Assembly (NCBI GenBank): GCA_951812315.1
Contig: CATOSA010000069.1
Span: 1 to 37,372, forward strand
Reading direction: 5' to 3'
Origin: an uncultured Burkholderiales bacterium
GTDB lineage: Bacteria > Pseudomonadota > Gammaproteobacteria > Burkholderiales > Eutrophovitaceae
Length of the DNA stretch: 37,372 bases
The first letter of the stretch is position 1; each line of letters begins with the position of its first letter. Both the position numbers and the translations under genes were made by a program. The notes under the pieces were generated by a model that saw nothing but the letters and a program-made list of their open reading frames with translations, was not told where the DNA came from and ran no database searches. Shown here one piece after another: positions 24,049 through 32,462 of the stretch.

Positions 24049-25563
24049 TTACGCGGCTGCCGTGCTTGGCAACAGCTCAATCAGATATCGGTTGGTGATC
24101 GTTGCATGAAAGCCCAACTGCTCCAGCGGCGGCACCGGCGTGTAGTCGTAGTTCAGCCACAGCTTGCCGTCCGCCCTCGATTCCTTGTCGTTCAGCTCCG
24201 GATCGAGATAACACGCGGCGTTGACGATGTAGCCATTCGCTTTTAGCTCGCGGAACTTCGCGTTCACGCCCTCGATGATGTCGTCAATCAGCATCTGCGA
24301 CATGGGCTTGTCCACCGCCCAGGCATGCCCTTCGGCGATGGTGTCGGCCAGGATATCGCCGGTGCGCACAGCGGACTCAAAGGCAAACTTTGGATCACCC
24401 GAGCAAGTGCGGCTGCCCCAGAAGCGAAAGCCCTGGTGCGCAATGAGCGTACTCACCTCGTTGGCGTTGAGATAGCCGGCCTTCGTGTTGGGGTTTTGCA
24501 AATCCCAATCCACATCGGCAGTTAATCCGGCGACACCATTGACGGGGATGTTGCTGATGACCTTGTGCCAGCCAACAAGGTTATCGAGCCTGGCGCGCAG
24601 CCCAAGCGCACGCGCCGAGGCCGGCTGGGATACGGTGCCGGCAGCCGACGTATCCCAGACCTTGAAGCCTGGCCACAGCAGCATCAGGCGTTTGTTGCCG
24701 AAGAGGTTACGATAATTAACGGCCGCCTCGGCGGTGCCCACCGGCGCATCGATGTAGGCAAAGGCGCGCAATTTGTCGGCAATCGCGCCCAACTCAGCGG
24801 CAACGGATACATGGTGGCTAAAGCCCGGCGCACCGAGAATGCGTGGTTTCACACCCAGTCGGGCCTGGGCGGCGAGCAGTGCCTGCAAGCCGGTGTACTG
24901 ACCCGCTGCATCGACGGTGCCGATGATATTGCTGATCTGGGTGTTCTCGGTTTCTGAGAAACCAACCCGCACCACGACGATGAGTGCGGCGATCTGATCA
25001 AAGATCGCATCCATCGCCTGCGGCAAAGTGCCAGTTAAACCCAGTTTGGCAGCCTGCTGGCGCGAGCCGGCAATCAGTACCGGCGTATTGAGCGGGAACG
25101 CCTCGTCCTCGCCGCCACTGAATGCCAGCGCTTTGGCGATGAGTGGTACTTTGCCGCTGCCGTCCGAGCCCGATGCCAGGGTCGCCGTGATCACACTACC
25201 TGGCTTGTCGTCACCAGCGGCGTTGATCGTTGTTTTGAGCTCCGCGGCGCTCGTGGTAACGACACCACCATTGCTGGTTGCCAACTGCACGGTGATCGTG
25301 TTGCCCGACAAGGCTGCGGAGAGGGTTTTGCCCTTGCCACCAAGCAGTCTTAACGTAATCCGGTTGCCGGCAGCCCCGGCGGTTTTGGCGCTCAGCGTCA
25401 GGGCGCTGTTGCCGGTGCCGATGGTGAGTGTGGCGGCCCTGGCCGCTTGCGCACCCGGCGCGGTGCCGACCACGCCGATGATGGCGCTGTCAACGGTGCG
25501 AATGGGGCGTGTGCCGCTGTCTTTTTCAACGACGCGCACGCCGTGATGATAATTACTGGACAT
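24049..25563 (-). CDS. FI: Tail sheath protein with an inserted beta-rich domain
   Basis: A 504-residue contractile sheath protein of the P2 FI family. It starts YHHGVRVVEKDSGTRPIRTVDSAIIGVVGTAP and ends with the conserved TNRYLIELLPS region; LAFAYIDAPVGT-like and WGSRTCSGDP segments are typical. P2 FI is about 396 residues. The extra length is an insert at about residues 41-150, a Thr/Ala/Gly-rich beta-type module (LTIGTGNSALTLSAKTAGAAGNRITLRLLGG and on). That module probably decorates the outside of the tail. The core resumes at FPLNTPVLIAGSRQQ. Confidence 0.95.
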   Translation of the reverse strand: MSSNYHHGVRVVEKDSGTRPIRTVDSAIIGVVGTAPGAQAARAATLTIGTGNSALTLSAKTAGAAGNRITLRLLGGKGKTLSAALSGNTITVQLATSNGGVVTTSAAELKTTINAAGDDKPGSVITATLASGSDGSGKVPLIAKALAFSGGEDEAFPLNTPVLIAGSRQQAAKLGLTGTLPQAMDAIFDQIAALIVVVRVGFSETENTQISNIIGTVDAAGQYTGLQALLAAQARLGVKPRILGAPGFSHHVSVAAELGAIADKLRAFAYIDAPVGTAEAAVNYRNLFGNKRLMLLWPGFKVWDTSAAGTVSQPASARALGLRARLDNLVGWHKVISNIPVNGVAGLTADVDWDLQNPNTKAGYLNANEVSTLIAHQGFRFWGSRTCSGDPKFAFESAVRTGDILADTIAEGHAWAVDKPMSQMLIDDIIEGVNAKFRELKANGYIVNAACYLDPELNDKESRADGKLWLNYDYTPVPPLEQLGFHATITNRYLIELLPSTAAA

Positions 25564-25565
25564 GG

Positions 25566-25955
25566 TTAATCTTCTCCGTCATCCGTTGTCGATTCAAATA
25601 CCTCGGCAACTGCCGTGGCGCGTTGTTCGATCTCGCCAAGCACGACGTCCTGCCCCTTTACCTTGTAGGGCAGCTTCACTTCTCCCGCTTTCACCTTGGC
25701 CAGAAAAGCCGTTGATACATTGGCGAAAGGCGCGGCCGCTTCGCGCACTTCGGCCAGCGAGGTGGCGGCGTGCAGTTTGGTGATCAGCGCACTGAATTCG
25801 TAAAATAACAGGTGCGCGGTATCGGCAGTGGTGCCGAGCAGGCTGGAGTCGTCTGCAACGGCGATATGTATTTTCCCTCTGAGCGCCTGCCGGACTTCTT
25901 CCTTTGTGGCGGTGTGGTTTTGGCGATCGTTGCGCGCAAGTTCATTCAGGTTCAT
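25566..25955 (-). CDS. Phage protein of unknown function near the fibre genes
   Basis: A 129-residue, mostly helical protein: MNLNELARNDRQNHTATKEEVRQALRGKIHIAV, then helices around LFYEFSALITKLHAATSLAEVREAAAPF, ending acidic (ESTTDDGED). It sits between the putative fibre and sheath genes, where P2 has the fibre-assembly gene G, but I see no clear G-family motif. A fibre chaperone role is only a positional guess. Confidence 0.6.
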   Translation of the reverse strand: MNLNELARNDRQNHTATKEEVRQALRGKIHIAVADDSSLLGTTADTAHLLFYEFSALITKLHAATSLAEVREAAAPFANVSTAFLAKVKAGEVKLPYKVKGQDVVLGEIEQRATAVAEVFESTTDDGED

Positions 25956-25967
25956 GTTGATTTTCTC

Positions 25968-26759
25968 CTAACAATCGTAAGCCGCGGCCAGATAAGCATT
26001 CACCAACATCGAGGGACGCGTAAAGAACACATCCACGGGTTGCAATAGATCTTCCTCCGTAAACACGAGACGAGCCATTTCGCAGGCGGCATCCAAATTC
26101 GACGCTTGGCCGAAGGCGTGCGTAAAAACTTCATACCAGGTGTTCGCTGCGAAGGCGTACCCAGGTCCCTTGGCGTAATGATTGAGTGGATGAGCATTGA
26201 TGAGGCATTTTGCACCGCCGACATAAGGCAGCCACATAGGGGTGCGACCTATGAATTGCACATTGACCGGGCGTGAAAACCGCAGATACACAACACCTTG
26301 ATAAGCCGCTTTCTTGATAGTGGTTCTTCCGCCCAATCGGAAGTTCTTGCAGAGAATTCGGTTATGGAAATTCCGTGTTGAATCCATCGCTCGTATGGTG
26401 CTTTTCAACACGGCGGTATGCTTGGTATATGCATCCCATCCCTGCTGGCTTTCGTCGAGTGTTGCATCATGAGAAAATCCAAAGCTATCCAGGGTGCCAA
26501 ATGCTTTTGAGATAGTGCCTGTACTACCATATGAGGCGGACACTGCCGTGTTGGCATCGGTGAAGGGGAGTAAAACAGAGGCCCCGGTAAATTCAGCTCT
26601 GGCGTTGGCGATAAACTGCTCAACGCCTTGTTCTTTTGCAGCAACACGCGCATCAATCGCGCCCATCTTGCCCACCACTGTTTGGGTAAGGCTGTCCACG
26701 GCGCTCGTCTGAGTGCCGACATCTTGTTGCAATCGGGTAATCTGTTGTTCAAGGCTCAT
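25968..26759 (-). CDS. Putative tail fibre/receptor-binding protein
   Basis: A 263-residue protein with an N-terminal coiled coil (EQQITRLQQDVGTQTSAVDSLTQTVV, about residues 4-30). A Gly/Ser/aromatic-rich beta domain follows (VVYLRFSRPVNVQFIGRTPMWLPYVGG, AANTWYEVFTHAFGQASN), ending in a compact TRPSMLVNAYLAAAYDC. It follows the P2 H-type N-terminal fibre module as a separate gene, so the receptor-binding part appears to be a detachable subunit. Base composition looks lower in GC than its neighbours, consistent with an exchanged module; this is judged by eye. Confidence 0.6.
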   Translation of the reverse strand: MSLEQQITRLQQDVGTQTSAVDSLTQTVVGKMGAIDARVAAKEQGVEQFIANARAEFTGASVLLPFTDANTAVSASYGSTGTISKAFGTLDSFGFSHDATLDESQQGWDAYTKHTAVLKSTIRAMDSTRNFHNRILCKNFRLGGRTTIKKAAYQGVVYLRFSRPVNVQFIGRTPMWLPYVGGAKCLINAHPLNHYAKGPGYAFAANTWYEVFTHAFGQASNLDAACEMARLVFTEEDLLQPVDVFFTRPSMLVNAYLAAAYDC

Positions 26760-26761
26760 CG

Positions 26762-27304
26762 TCAGGCTCCTGTTGCGAGTAGTCGGTCGTTGAGCAGAAT
26801 CTGGCGATGCATGGTGTTGACCTGAGCGCTCGCCACGCGAATCTGTGCGCCAGCAGAGCGTGCCAGTTCTTCTGCGAGATAGAGGTTGAGGTGCTGGCCG
26901 GTGCCTTGCACCGTGACCGACTCAGCGGGCAAGGCGGCCAGGACCAGATCAAAGGCGAGCAGCAAATCGACACCGTTGGCCTTGTACGCCAGCGCCCGGG
27001 ATGCATCGCTCCACAGCGCTAATAAGGCACCGTTGGATAACTCAAACCCCACCTCGCGCACCCAGAACTCAGTGCTGCCATCGAGCAACCCGGTCAGATG
27101 GATTTGGGTATTGGTGACCCGGGTGCCATCGGCAATGGCAATGCGCGCGCGCCGATTGCGCAACGCGCGTGCGCCCTTGTCCGGGGTGTACCCGGCGTCG
27201 CCGAGCGCGATATGCGTAATCTCGGCCTGGATACCGGCATTGCTGGCGGTAAAGACCGACTGCAAGCCGGTGTCGGTAATGACCGGTGTCAGCGTTGTGC
27301 TCAT
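26762..27304 (-). CDS. Tail fibre N-terminal (DUF3751/gpH-like) protein
   Basis: A 180-residue protein matching the baseplate-attachment end of P2-type fibres: MSTTLTPVITDTGLQSVFTASNAGIQAEITHIALGD, then GSTEFWVREVGFELSNGALLALW and FDLVLAALPAESVTV. P2 gpH is about 670 residues; only the attachment domain is kept here. The following gene probably supplies the distal part. It overlaps gpI by 4 bases. Confidence 0.85.
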   Translation of the reverse strand: MSTTLTPVITDTGLQSVFTASNAGIQAEITHIALGDAGYTPDKGARALRNRRARIAIADGTRVTNTQIHLTGLLDGSTEFWVREVGFELSNGALLALWSDASRALAYKANGVDLLLAFDLVLAALPAESVTVQGTGQHLNLYLAEELARSAGAQIRVASAQVNTMHRQILLNDRLLATGA

Positions 27305-27942
27305 ACGGCCTGCATTGAAAATCTGGCAACGGACACGCCGGATGCGCTCGCCGCCACGCCCATCGTTACTAGACTGGCCAATGGCGCCTGGATGACAGCC
27401 GCATCTTGTTGTGCCACCTGGCTGCCTGCCATGACACTGGCGATACCCAGGCCATTTTCGAAGGCAGCCCCCACACGCAAGTCGTAATGGATGCTGCCAC
27501 GCTTGAGCGCATCCACGGCCCGTTTGAGTTGCGCGTACAGCCGCGCTGTGAGCACCGCGTCTTCACTCGTGAGTATCTGCTTAACCCAGGCGGTGAGGCG
27601 CATGGTGCCGCGCTCACCCGGTGGCGATTGCTCAAACCATTCGGTTAAATCCACCGTAACACCCAGCGCGGCGAGCGCGTCTTGCACGCTACCACGGGTG
27701 CCCTTGTGCAAATGCACCTGAATGCTCTCGGCCACTACCTGGCGTTTGGCTGACTCGGGCCAGGCATCTCCCCACTCATCGACAGACAGCGCCCAGGCCA
27801 GCCAGGGCAATAGCGCAAGCGGGCAGACCCAGGGGTCCCACAGCTCGCGCAGTGGCACCGGGATCGCATCAATACGCTCGGCGGCCACGTCCTCAAGGGC
27901 ATGTACCAGCGGCGCACTGTTGGGCGGCAGCAAGCTACGCAT
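27301..27942 (-). CDS. I: Baseplate tail protein I
   Basis: A 213-residue P2 gpI-family baseplate wedge protein. Core motifs include LLPPNSAPLVHALEDVAAERI, the conserved CPLALLPWLAWALSVDEW, SAKRQVVAESIQVHLHKGTRGSVQDALAALG, and IHYDLRVGAAFENGLG. It overlaps J by 8 bases, as expected for the co-translated wedge genes. Confidence 0.9.
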   Translation of the reverse strand: MRSLLPPNSAPLVHALEDVAAERIDAIPVPLRELWDPWVCPLALLPWLAWALSVDEWGDAWPESAKRQVVAESIQVHLHKGTRGSVQDALAALGVTVDLTEWFEQSPPGERGTMRLTAWVKQILTSEDAVLTARLYAQLKRAVDALKRGSIHYDLRVGAAFENGLGIASVMAGSQVAQQDAAVIQAPLASLVTMGVAASASGVSVARFSMQAV

Positions 27943-28849
27943 CGATACTCTCGCTAATCAGATTGACGCCGGTGCAATACGCCGCTTGATGCGGTGCCAC
28001 GACGATGGGCAGGTTAGCCGGTTGATGCAGACGCACCGAATGGCTGCCGGGCTGATGGATCGCACGATGTAAGCCAGACTCGGTAATATCGCGGCCCAGC
28101 TGATGGGTGTCAACGCGAAACTTTTCTACGGCCCGCGCGGCGGCATTTAACACCGATGATGTGGCCGGGCCTCTAAACATCACCACATTGGCATCGATGG
28201 CGTACTCAATGACCTCGGCGGCCTGTACCGTTACGCGATCCCCCAGCGGGCGCACATAGCGAGCGTTCAGGGCGGTATCCACCGTAGTCAGTAGAGCTGA
28301 ATCAGGTGTGCCGTTGCCCATCGTGGCCAGTACGCTCACCACAATCTCGCAAGGTTGCGGACTGTGCACATTGACACCCTTCACCTGCCCGCTCGCGGAC
28401 AGGGCATGGAAGACATAAGAGCCGATGGAGCCAGCGGTGGTATAGCCTTCCGGGGCCAGTACCATGCGCTGGCGCAGGCGCTCATCATCCTCATAGGTCG
28501 GCGCGACCGGTGGGCTGGCCTGCGTATCGCCGGGATCCATCACCAGGCGCTTGACCTTGAAGAAGGCGGCGAGATGATCCAGATCAGCGCCCGCTGCAAA
28601 GGCTGGCATCACGGCATGCGCGGCATCATTCACGCGCTGCTCATGGTGCATCAGTCGATAAGCAATGACGTTATAGGCCTGGTAGAGCGGATCGGACGGT
28701 AGCGGGCGGTCATAGCCCGGGGTGTGGCGTTGCATCGCGCTAGTGTAATCATCCAGCATGCTGTTCAGTAACGATTGATACTCGGCTTGCTGAATCACCG
28801 CCGGTGGCGGCAGCTGGCTCAGATCAATGGCGCTAAACTGATGACTCAT
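27935..28849 (-). CDS. J: Baseplate assembly protein J
   Basis: A 304-residue protein of the P2 gpJ/Mu gp47 baseplate J-like family. Features: IDLSQLPPPAVIQQAEYQSLLNSMLDDY near the N-terminus, AGADLDHLAAFFKVKR, DDERLRQRMVLAPEGYTTAGSIGSYVFHALSASGQVKGVNV, and PLGDRVTVQAAEVIEYAID. Its ATG overlaps the W stop as ATGA. Confidence 0.95.
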   Translation of the reverse strand: MSHQFSAIDLSQLPPPAVIQQAEYQSLLNSMLDDYTSAMQRHTPGYDRPLPSDPLYQAYNVIAYRLMHHEQRVNDAAHAVMPAFAAGADLDHLAAFFKVKRLVMDPGDTQASPPVAPTYEDDERLRQRMVLAPEGYTTAGSIGSYVFHALSASGQVKGVNVHSPQPCEIVVSVLATMGNGTPDSALLTTVDTALNARYVRPLGDRVTVQAAEVIEYAIDANVVMFRGPATSSVLNAAARAVEKFRVDTHQLGRDITESGLHRAIHQPGSHSVRLHQPANLPIVVAPHQAAYCTGVNLISESIDA

Positions 28850-29193
28850 GCCGCAATGCCCTCGAGCCGGATGGTTTTACCTTCCGGCAGATACTCGCCT
28901 TCGATATCGAGCAACAACGTGCCGTTTTCGCCGACCCGCACAGCCGCGACTGTGTCCAGCCGAAAATCGGGTACGCCAGAGATGGGGCGCTGCAAGCACT
29001 CGGCAATCGCGGCATAGGTATCGACCACCGTGGCCCGCGTCATGGGCTGATCCACCAAGCTAAAGAGTCGACTACCGCGTTCGCGGTGCATCACCGTTGA
29101 GTTGATGGGTGTGCTCAGGGCATCCTCGATGCGCTGGCGCAGGTAGGCAATACCGCTGATGGTCTGGCCAGTCTGTGCGCTCATGCCCTGCAT
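28846..29193 (-). CDS. W: Baseplate wedge protein W (gp25-like)
   Basis: A 115-residue protein of the T4 gp25/P2 gpW family that links sheath and baseplate. GIAYLRQRIEDALSTPINSTVMHRERGSRLFSLVDQP carries the conserved Arg-Gly-Ser element; the rest is DFRLDTVAAVRVGENGTLLLDIEGEY. The start overlaps the V stop as TAATG. Confidence 0.9.
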   Translation of the reverse strand: MQGMSAQTGQTISGIAYLRQRIEDALSTPINSTVMHRERGSRLFSLVDQPMTRATVVDTYAAIAECLQRPISGVPDFRLDTVAAVRVGENGTLLLDIEGEYLPEGKTIRLEGIAA

Positions 29194-29747
29194 TACTGAG
29201 GGACTCCTGTGCTGGCCGGCCCTGGGGTGATGCCATTATGCGTATGTTGTTGGGCTGAAATACCGTCTGAGGTCATGTCGCCACCGGTCTGTGTCACAGG
29301 CCCTTCAACAATATGTGCCGAGGCTTTTTGGGTCAGGGTGCCTGCCACATCCAGCGTGAGGTCACCCTTGCAGGTGATATGCATTGCGCCTGTCGCAATG
29401 TCGTGGCTCAACAACGCACCGTTGTCGAAGCGGATCAGATCAAGATCAGGATCATCAGCAGGTGCGTCCAGTGATTCGGTGTACAACATGCCGATGATGA
29501 CGGCCTGTGCCAGGTCGCCCGACGGGCTGCCCAGTATGACCTGCGTGCCGATCCGTAGCGGGCGCCAGCGCTTGTAGTTGCGCCCGATCTGCGCCGGCCA
29601 GGGCAGCCAGGCGCTTAACGTCTTGCTGCGCACGCGCAGGCGTTGTTGCGCGTGATCGACGGCTTCAATCACGCCCACGCTGATCACATTAGCAATCAAC
29701 CGGTCGTGCTCGGCTTGTTCATAGTCGCTGCTGATCTGCACGCTCAC
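29193..29747 (-). CDS. V: Baseplate spike protein V
   Basis: A 184-residue spike of the P2 gpV family. An OB-fold N-terminal half (VISVGVIEAVDHAQQRLRVRSKTLSAWLPW, GTQVILGSPSGDLAQAVIIGMLY) is followed by a repetitive beta-helix stem (ALLSHDIATGAMHITCKGDLTLDVAGTLTQKA). The tip HTHNGITPGPASTGVP has the HxH motif (about His168 and His170) that binds the apical metal ion in P2-like spikes. It overlaps the tail terminator-like gene by 4 bases. Confidence 0.92.
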   Translation of the reverse strand: MSVQISSDYEQAEHDRLIANVISVGVIEAVDHAQQRLRVRSKTLSAWLPWPAQIGRNYKRWRPLRIGTQVILGSPSGDLAQAVIIGMLYTESLDAPADDPDLDLIRFDNGALLSHDIATGAMHITCKGDLTLDVAGTLTQKASAHIVEGPVTQTGGDMTSDGISAQQHTHNGITPGPASTGVPQ

Positions 29748-30295
29748 GCCGTACCACCGACCATTTCGTAGTCGTTAATGTGCTCCGGGCCAATGTCCGG
29801 TGCGGCTGAGGCCCGGATTTCCCTGATGTGTAACTCCAATTCGGCGGGCAGATCGGGTGCGTGAATCAGCGTCGGCACGACGTACTCGTCTTGCCAGATC
29901 AAGGTCCTGGCCTCGTAACTCACTAACTGCCCGCGACGAAACGTCACCGGTGCCAGCGCACCGACGGGCTGCCAGCCCAGTAGCGCGCCGCGTACCTGCG
30001 CACGGCCACGCTCAAGCTCATTAAGCGCACCCTCGCCACGCGCATCACGGTAGTTGCGAATCGCGAGCACCGTGGCCACCCCGGTGAGTGCAATCTGTCT
30101 GTGCTCGCCATCGGGCACACCTGGTTCGGCTGTTTCGTCAACGAGCATCACGTAGACCGTGTCATTGCGGTTACGCGTGTCCGCTGTCGCCAGATCAGCT
30201 GCGCCCTTGACGCGGCGAAACACAGGCTCCTCAAACGTGCGTTGGTGCTTATCAATGCGATTGATCCACCGGCTGATCGACATCTGTGCAGACAT
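29744..30295 (-). CDS. Tail terminator-like protein (Mu gp37 region)
   Basis: A 183-residue protein in the Mu gp37 position, where the tail terminator is encoded. Recognisable text is FRRVKGAADLATADTRNRNDTVYVMLVDETAEP, VATVLAIRNYRDARGEGALNELERGRAQVRGALLGWQPV, and RTLIWQDEYVVPTLI. The ATG at 30295 shares its A with the TGA of the preceding gene (TGATG), which decides the start over a longer frame from 30340. It may replace the missing gpU. Confidence 0.75.
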   Translation of the reverse strand: MSAQMSISRWINRIDKHQRTFEEPVFRRVKGAADLATADTRNRNDTVYVMLVDETAEPGVPDGEHRQIALTGVATVLAIRNYRDARGEGALNELERGRAQVRGALLGWQPVGALAPVTFRRGQLVSYEARTLIWQDEYVVPTLIHAPDLPAELELHIREIRASAAPDIGPEHINDYEMVGGTA

Positions 30296-30792
30296 CACTT
30301 GCGTCCCAGGAATGCCCGCAATGTGTCGCGCGTGAAACACCGCTTCGGCGCATCGATCAGTGACGTGTTGGGGTGCGGGTTGGGGTCGAGCAGGAGATTT
30401 CCAGCACCCACATCGCGCAGCCAGGCCATCGTGGTTTTGTAGTTTGTCGTGATCGCCGAGACGCGATCCTTGTCCTCTTCCGGGCGATAGAGGCGATACA
30501 GTGCAATATCGCAGGTGCGCACTTTGAGGATGCGCGCGTGCGCATCATCGGCGGGTCGGTAGGTGCCCAGGTGGGAATTGACGATGGCGCTCGCGTCAGC
30601 GAGGGTTTCGTTCAGCCGCTTGACTGCGCGCTGTGCCAGCGCACGTGTCTGCTCATCGGCAATATCCTCGGCGCGACCGAAAATAGCCAGCCGAAGCTCC
30701 TCCGCCCCGACTGTCGGCGCATCGGGGGCGGCGGCTTCAGCGAGATCTTCGGCAGATGTACAACTGAGCAACTCTCTCGGGGTTGCGTACAC
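30295..30792 (-). CDS. Head-tail connector, DUF1320 (Mu gp36-like)
   Basis: A 165-residue protein beginning at GTG with VYATPRELLSC, the standard opening of DUF1320 proteins, which act at the head-tail joint. Helical blocks AEELRLAIFGRAEDIADEQTRALAQRAVKRLNETLADASAIVNSHLGTYRP and VRTCDIALYRLYRPEEDKDRVSAITTNYKTTMAWLRDVGAGNLLLD fit the family. The frame is open far upstream, but that part is the shadow of the preceding gene, so the GTG just after its stop is used. Confidence 0.88.
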   Translation of the reverse strand: MYATPRELLSCTSAEDLAEAAAPDAPTVGAEELRLAIFGRAEDIADEQTRALAQRAVKRLNETLADASAIVNSHLGTYRPADDAHARILKVRTCDIALYRLYRPEEDKDRVSAITTNYKTTMAWLRDVGAGNLLLDPNPHPNTSLIDAPKRCFTRDTLRAFLGRK

Positions 30793-30796
30793 TTGC

Positions 30797-31156
30797 CTAC
30801 TCGCCGCGCCGTGCCTGATACGTCGCCCAGGCGGCATCACGCTCGGCGCTGGTGATATTGCGATCCAGCAGCGTCTCCAGCGCACCCACTTGCGGCGCGC
30901 CGCTGCGGGTAAAATGATTGGGATCGTCGGGATCAAGTCGGCCGATGGTCGCCACGATCGCGTCATCCACGTCGTCCATCTCCACCTCCACATTGGTGGC
31001 GGCCGTGGTGCGCTCGATCGCGCCAAGCGCGAGCAGTGGTGCCGCGACAGCATCGCTCAGTGCTATCTCGCTGCCGAGCGCATAGCGTATATGGTCGTGA
31101 TCCACCGGGCTACGCACTTGATACGTTGTGAGCGGCGGCTGTGCAGTGTCCGCCAT
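30797..31156 (-). CDS. Mu gp35/HI1506-like phage protein
   Basis: A 119-residue protein downstream of the capsid gene. The last part, RLDPDDPNHFTRSGAPQVGALETLLDRNITSAERDAAWATYQARRGE, matches the small domain seen in Mu gp35-type proteins (LDP..D.W/F T..G.P.V.AL...LG...T..E). The N-terminal half contains YQVRSPVDHDHIRYALGSEIALSDAVAAPLLALGAIE. The precise role in head completion is unknown. Confidence 0.75.
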   Translation of the reverse strand: MADTAQPPLTTYQVRSPVDHDHIRYALGSEIALSDAVAAPLLALGAIERTTAATNVEVEMDDVDDAIVATIGRLDPDDPNHFTRSGAPQVGALETLLDRNITSAERDAAWATYQARRGE

Positions 31157-32110
31157 TTACGCCACCACCGCGCTGAACAGGTAACCGGCATTCGCACCGG
31201 CGATCACGGGTGTGTCTTCACTGGTGACCGGATAGCGCCACGTGTCGCACGACTTGTCAAACCAGCCCGGCTCGACGATGGGGTAGTTGTTGAGCCGGTA
31301 GGTGTACCCATAACTTGGCTCGCCGGCATCCATGACCGCCTGCGGCAGGTTGCTGGTGCGGGTGTAGGCGAGGATCGCATGCTTGCCCCAGATGGGCGCG
31401 AAGGCGCCGGGCTTGCCTTTGCGCGCGCGGGCCACGACCACCTGCTCGACATTAAAGTAGGCCGCCAGCGTCTGCGACGTGACGGTGGCGCCACGGCCCG
31501 GGCCAGCTGTGTACTTGATCCGATCCACAACGTCAGGGTTGTTGATAAGCGCGCTAAATACCTGCGGGCCGATCACCAGCGTGTTCGGATCAACACCCAC
31601 CGCATTGGCAACCGCCTGCTTGGCCGCCTCGACGGCCGCTGCCGGCGTCGAGTCCTTGTGTGACCACTGCGAGGCGCCACTGAGTGTCGCCTTGTTGCCG
31701 CTGGCGTATTTTGCCGCCGTGGTGGCCAGTGCCGCCGCGGCCAGCTCGATCTGTAGCAAGATGAGTCGCATCGCGGCGCGAGCGGCCTGTTGCGCCAGAT
31801 CAATGCCGGGTACGGCGCGACCCTCCTCCAAACGCTCACGGCTCACCTCCCCGTCAAGCGCGCGCTGCGTCAGCGCGTACTCGCCCGAGGCGTACGCGGT
31901 GCTCAGGCGCTGGCGCTCAGCGCCGGGTGCACGCTCCAGCGCCTGGGCGGCAAACGCCTCGGCGCCGAACTGGATGATCTTGCCGGCACGCTGGGGCACG
32001 TTGACAATCGGGAACAACACCTCCGAGGCGAGCGTGGCGTTGCGATAGCCGCGGGCGACGGTGGAGAGGATCGGGTCAATGACCCGGGTGTCCGAGAGCG
32101 ATGCGGGCAT
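31157..32110 (-). CDS. Major capsid protein
   Basis: A 317-residue protein that fits a head-shell subunit by position and content. ILSTVARGYRNATLASEVLFPIVNVPQRAGKIIQFG resembles the start of other phage major capsid proteins. Further on is VGVDPNTLVIGPQVFSALINNPDVVDRIKYT, with GRGATVTSQTLAAYF after it. IWGKHAILAYT and the C-terminal EPGWFDKSCDTWRYPVTSEDTPVIAGANAGYLF complete the fold. It follows the cement-like gene by 16 bases. The call rests on family resemblance and gene order. Confidence 0.85.
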   Translation of the reverse strand: MPASLSDTRVIDPILSTVARGYRNATLASEVLFPIVNVPQRAGKIIQFGAEAFAAQALERAPGAERQRLSTAYASGEYALTQRALDGEVSRERLEEGRAVPGIDLAQQAARAAMRLILLQIELAAAALATTAAKYASGNKATLSGASQWSHKDSTPAAAVEAAKQAVANAVGVDPNTLVIGPQVFSALINNPDVVDRIKYTAGPGRGATVTSQTLAAYFNVEQVVVARARKGKPGAFAPIWGKHAILAYTRTSNLPQAVMDAGEPSYGYTYRLNNYPIVEPGWFDKSCDTWRYPVTSEDTPVIAGANAGYLFSAVVA

Positions 32111-32126
32111 GGTTTGTCCTTGTGTG

Positions 32127-32462
32127 TTAGTTGGCGATGAGCAGACAGCGAATCAGATCGCCGTCTTTCGTTGCGGCTTCGAGTGCGTGGGCAACGCGCT
32201 CGGTGCCAGAGGTGTGTGTGATGACTTTGCCCGCCGCGGTGACTTTCAACGCGGCGCCGACAGCCACCGCGGCGCCCGCGGTCACCGGCACGATGCCGGC
32301 CACGGCCACGTGGTCGCCGGATTTGCCGGCGGTGTGAACGACACCCAGGGCGCGCCCGTTGGCGCTCGGCAAAGTGCCATCAGCCTCAATGTAAATATGC
32401 TCGCCGACGGTGGCCGCGAGCTTAATGGTGGTGCGCTGGGTGGCGTTATCGAGATCGCTCAT
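32127..32462 (-). CDS. Capsid cement/decoration protein (DUF2190-like)
   Basis: A 111-residue beta-rich protein, small Ala/Gly/Val-rich and typical of head decoration proteins located between scaffold-protease and capsid genes. Segments: EADGTLPSANGRALGVVHTAGKSGDHVAVAG, VPVTAGAAVAVGAALKVTAAGKVI, AHALEAATKDGDLIRCLLIAN. The start overlaps the preceding stop by 4 bases. Confidence 0.75.
   Translation of the reverse strand: MSDLDNATQRTTIKLAATVGEHIYIEADGTLPSANGRALGVVHTAGKSGDHVAVAGIVPVTAGAAVAVGAALKVTAAGKVITHTSGTERVAHALEAATKDGDLIRCLLIAN

Noticed and set aside
25968..27304. Diversity-generating retroelement at the fibre genes
   Set aside because: No reverse transcriptase gene and no template/variable repeat pair were seen in the window.
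30793..31053. Upstream extension of the DUF1320 frame
   Set aside because: It is the out-of-frame shadow of the gp35-like gene; Trp/Arg-rich and not family sequence.
30563..31663. 366-codon plus-strand frame opposite the capsid and connector genes
   Set aside because: Antisense shadow of the tightly packed late operon.
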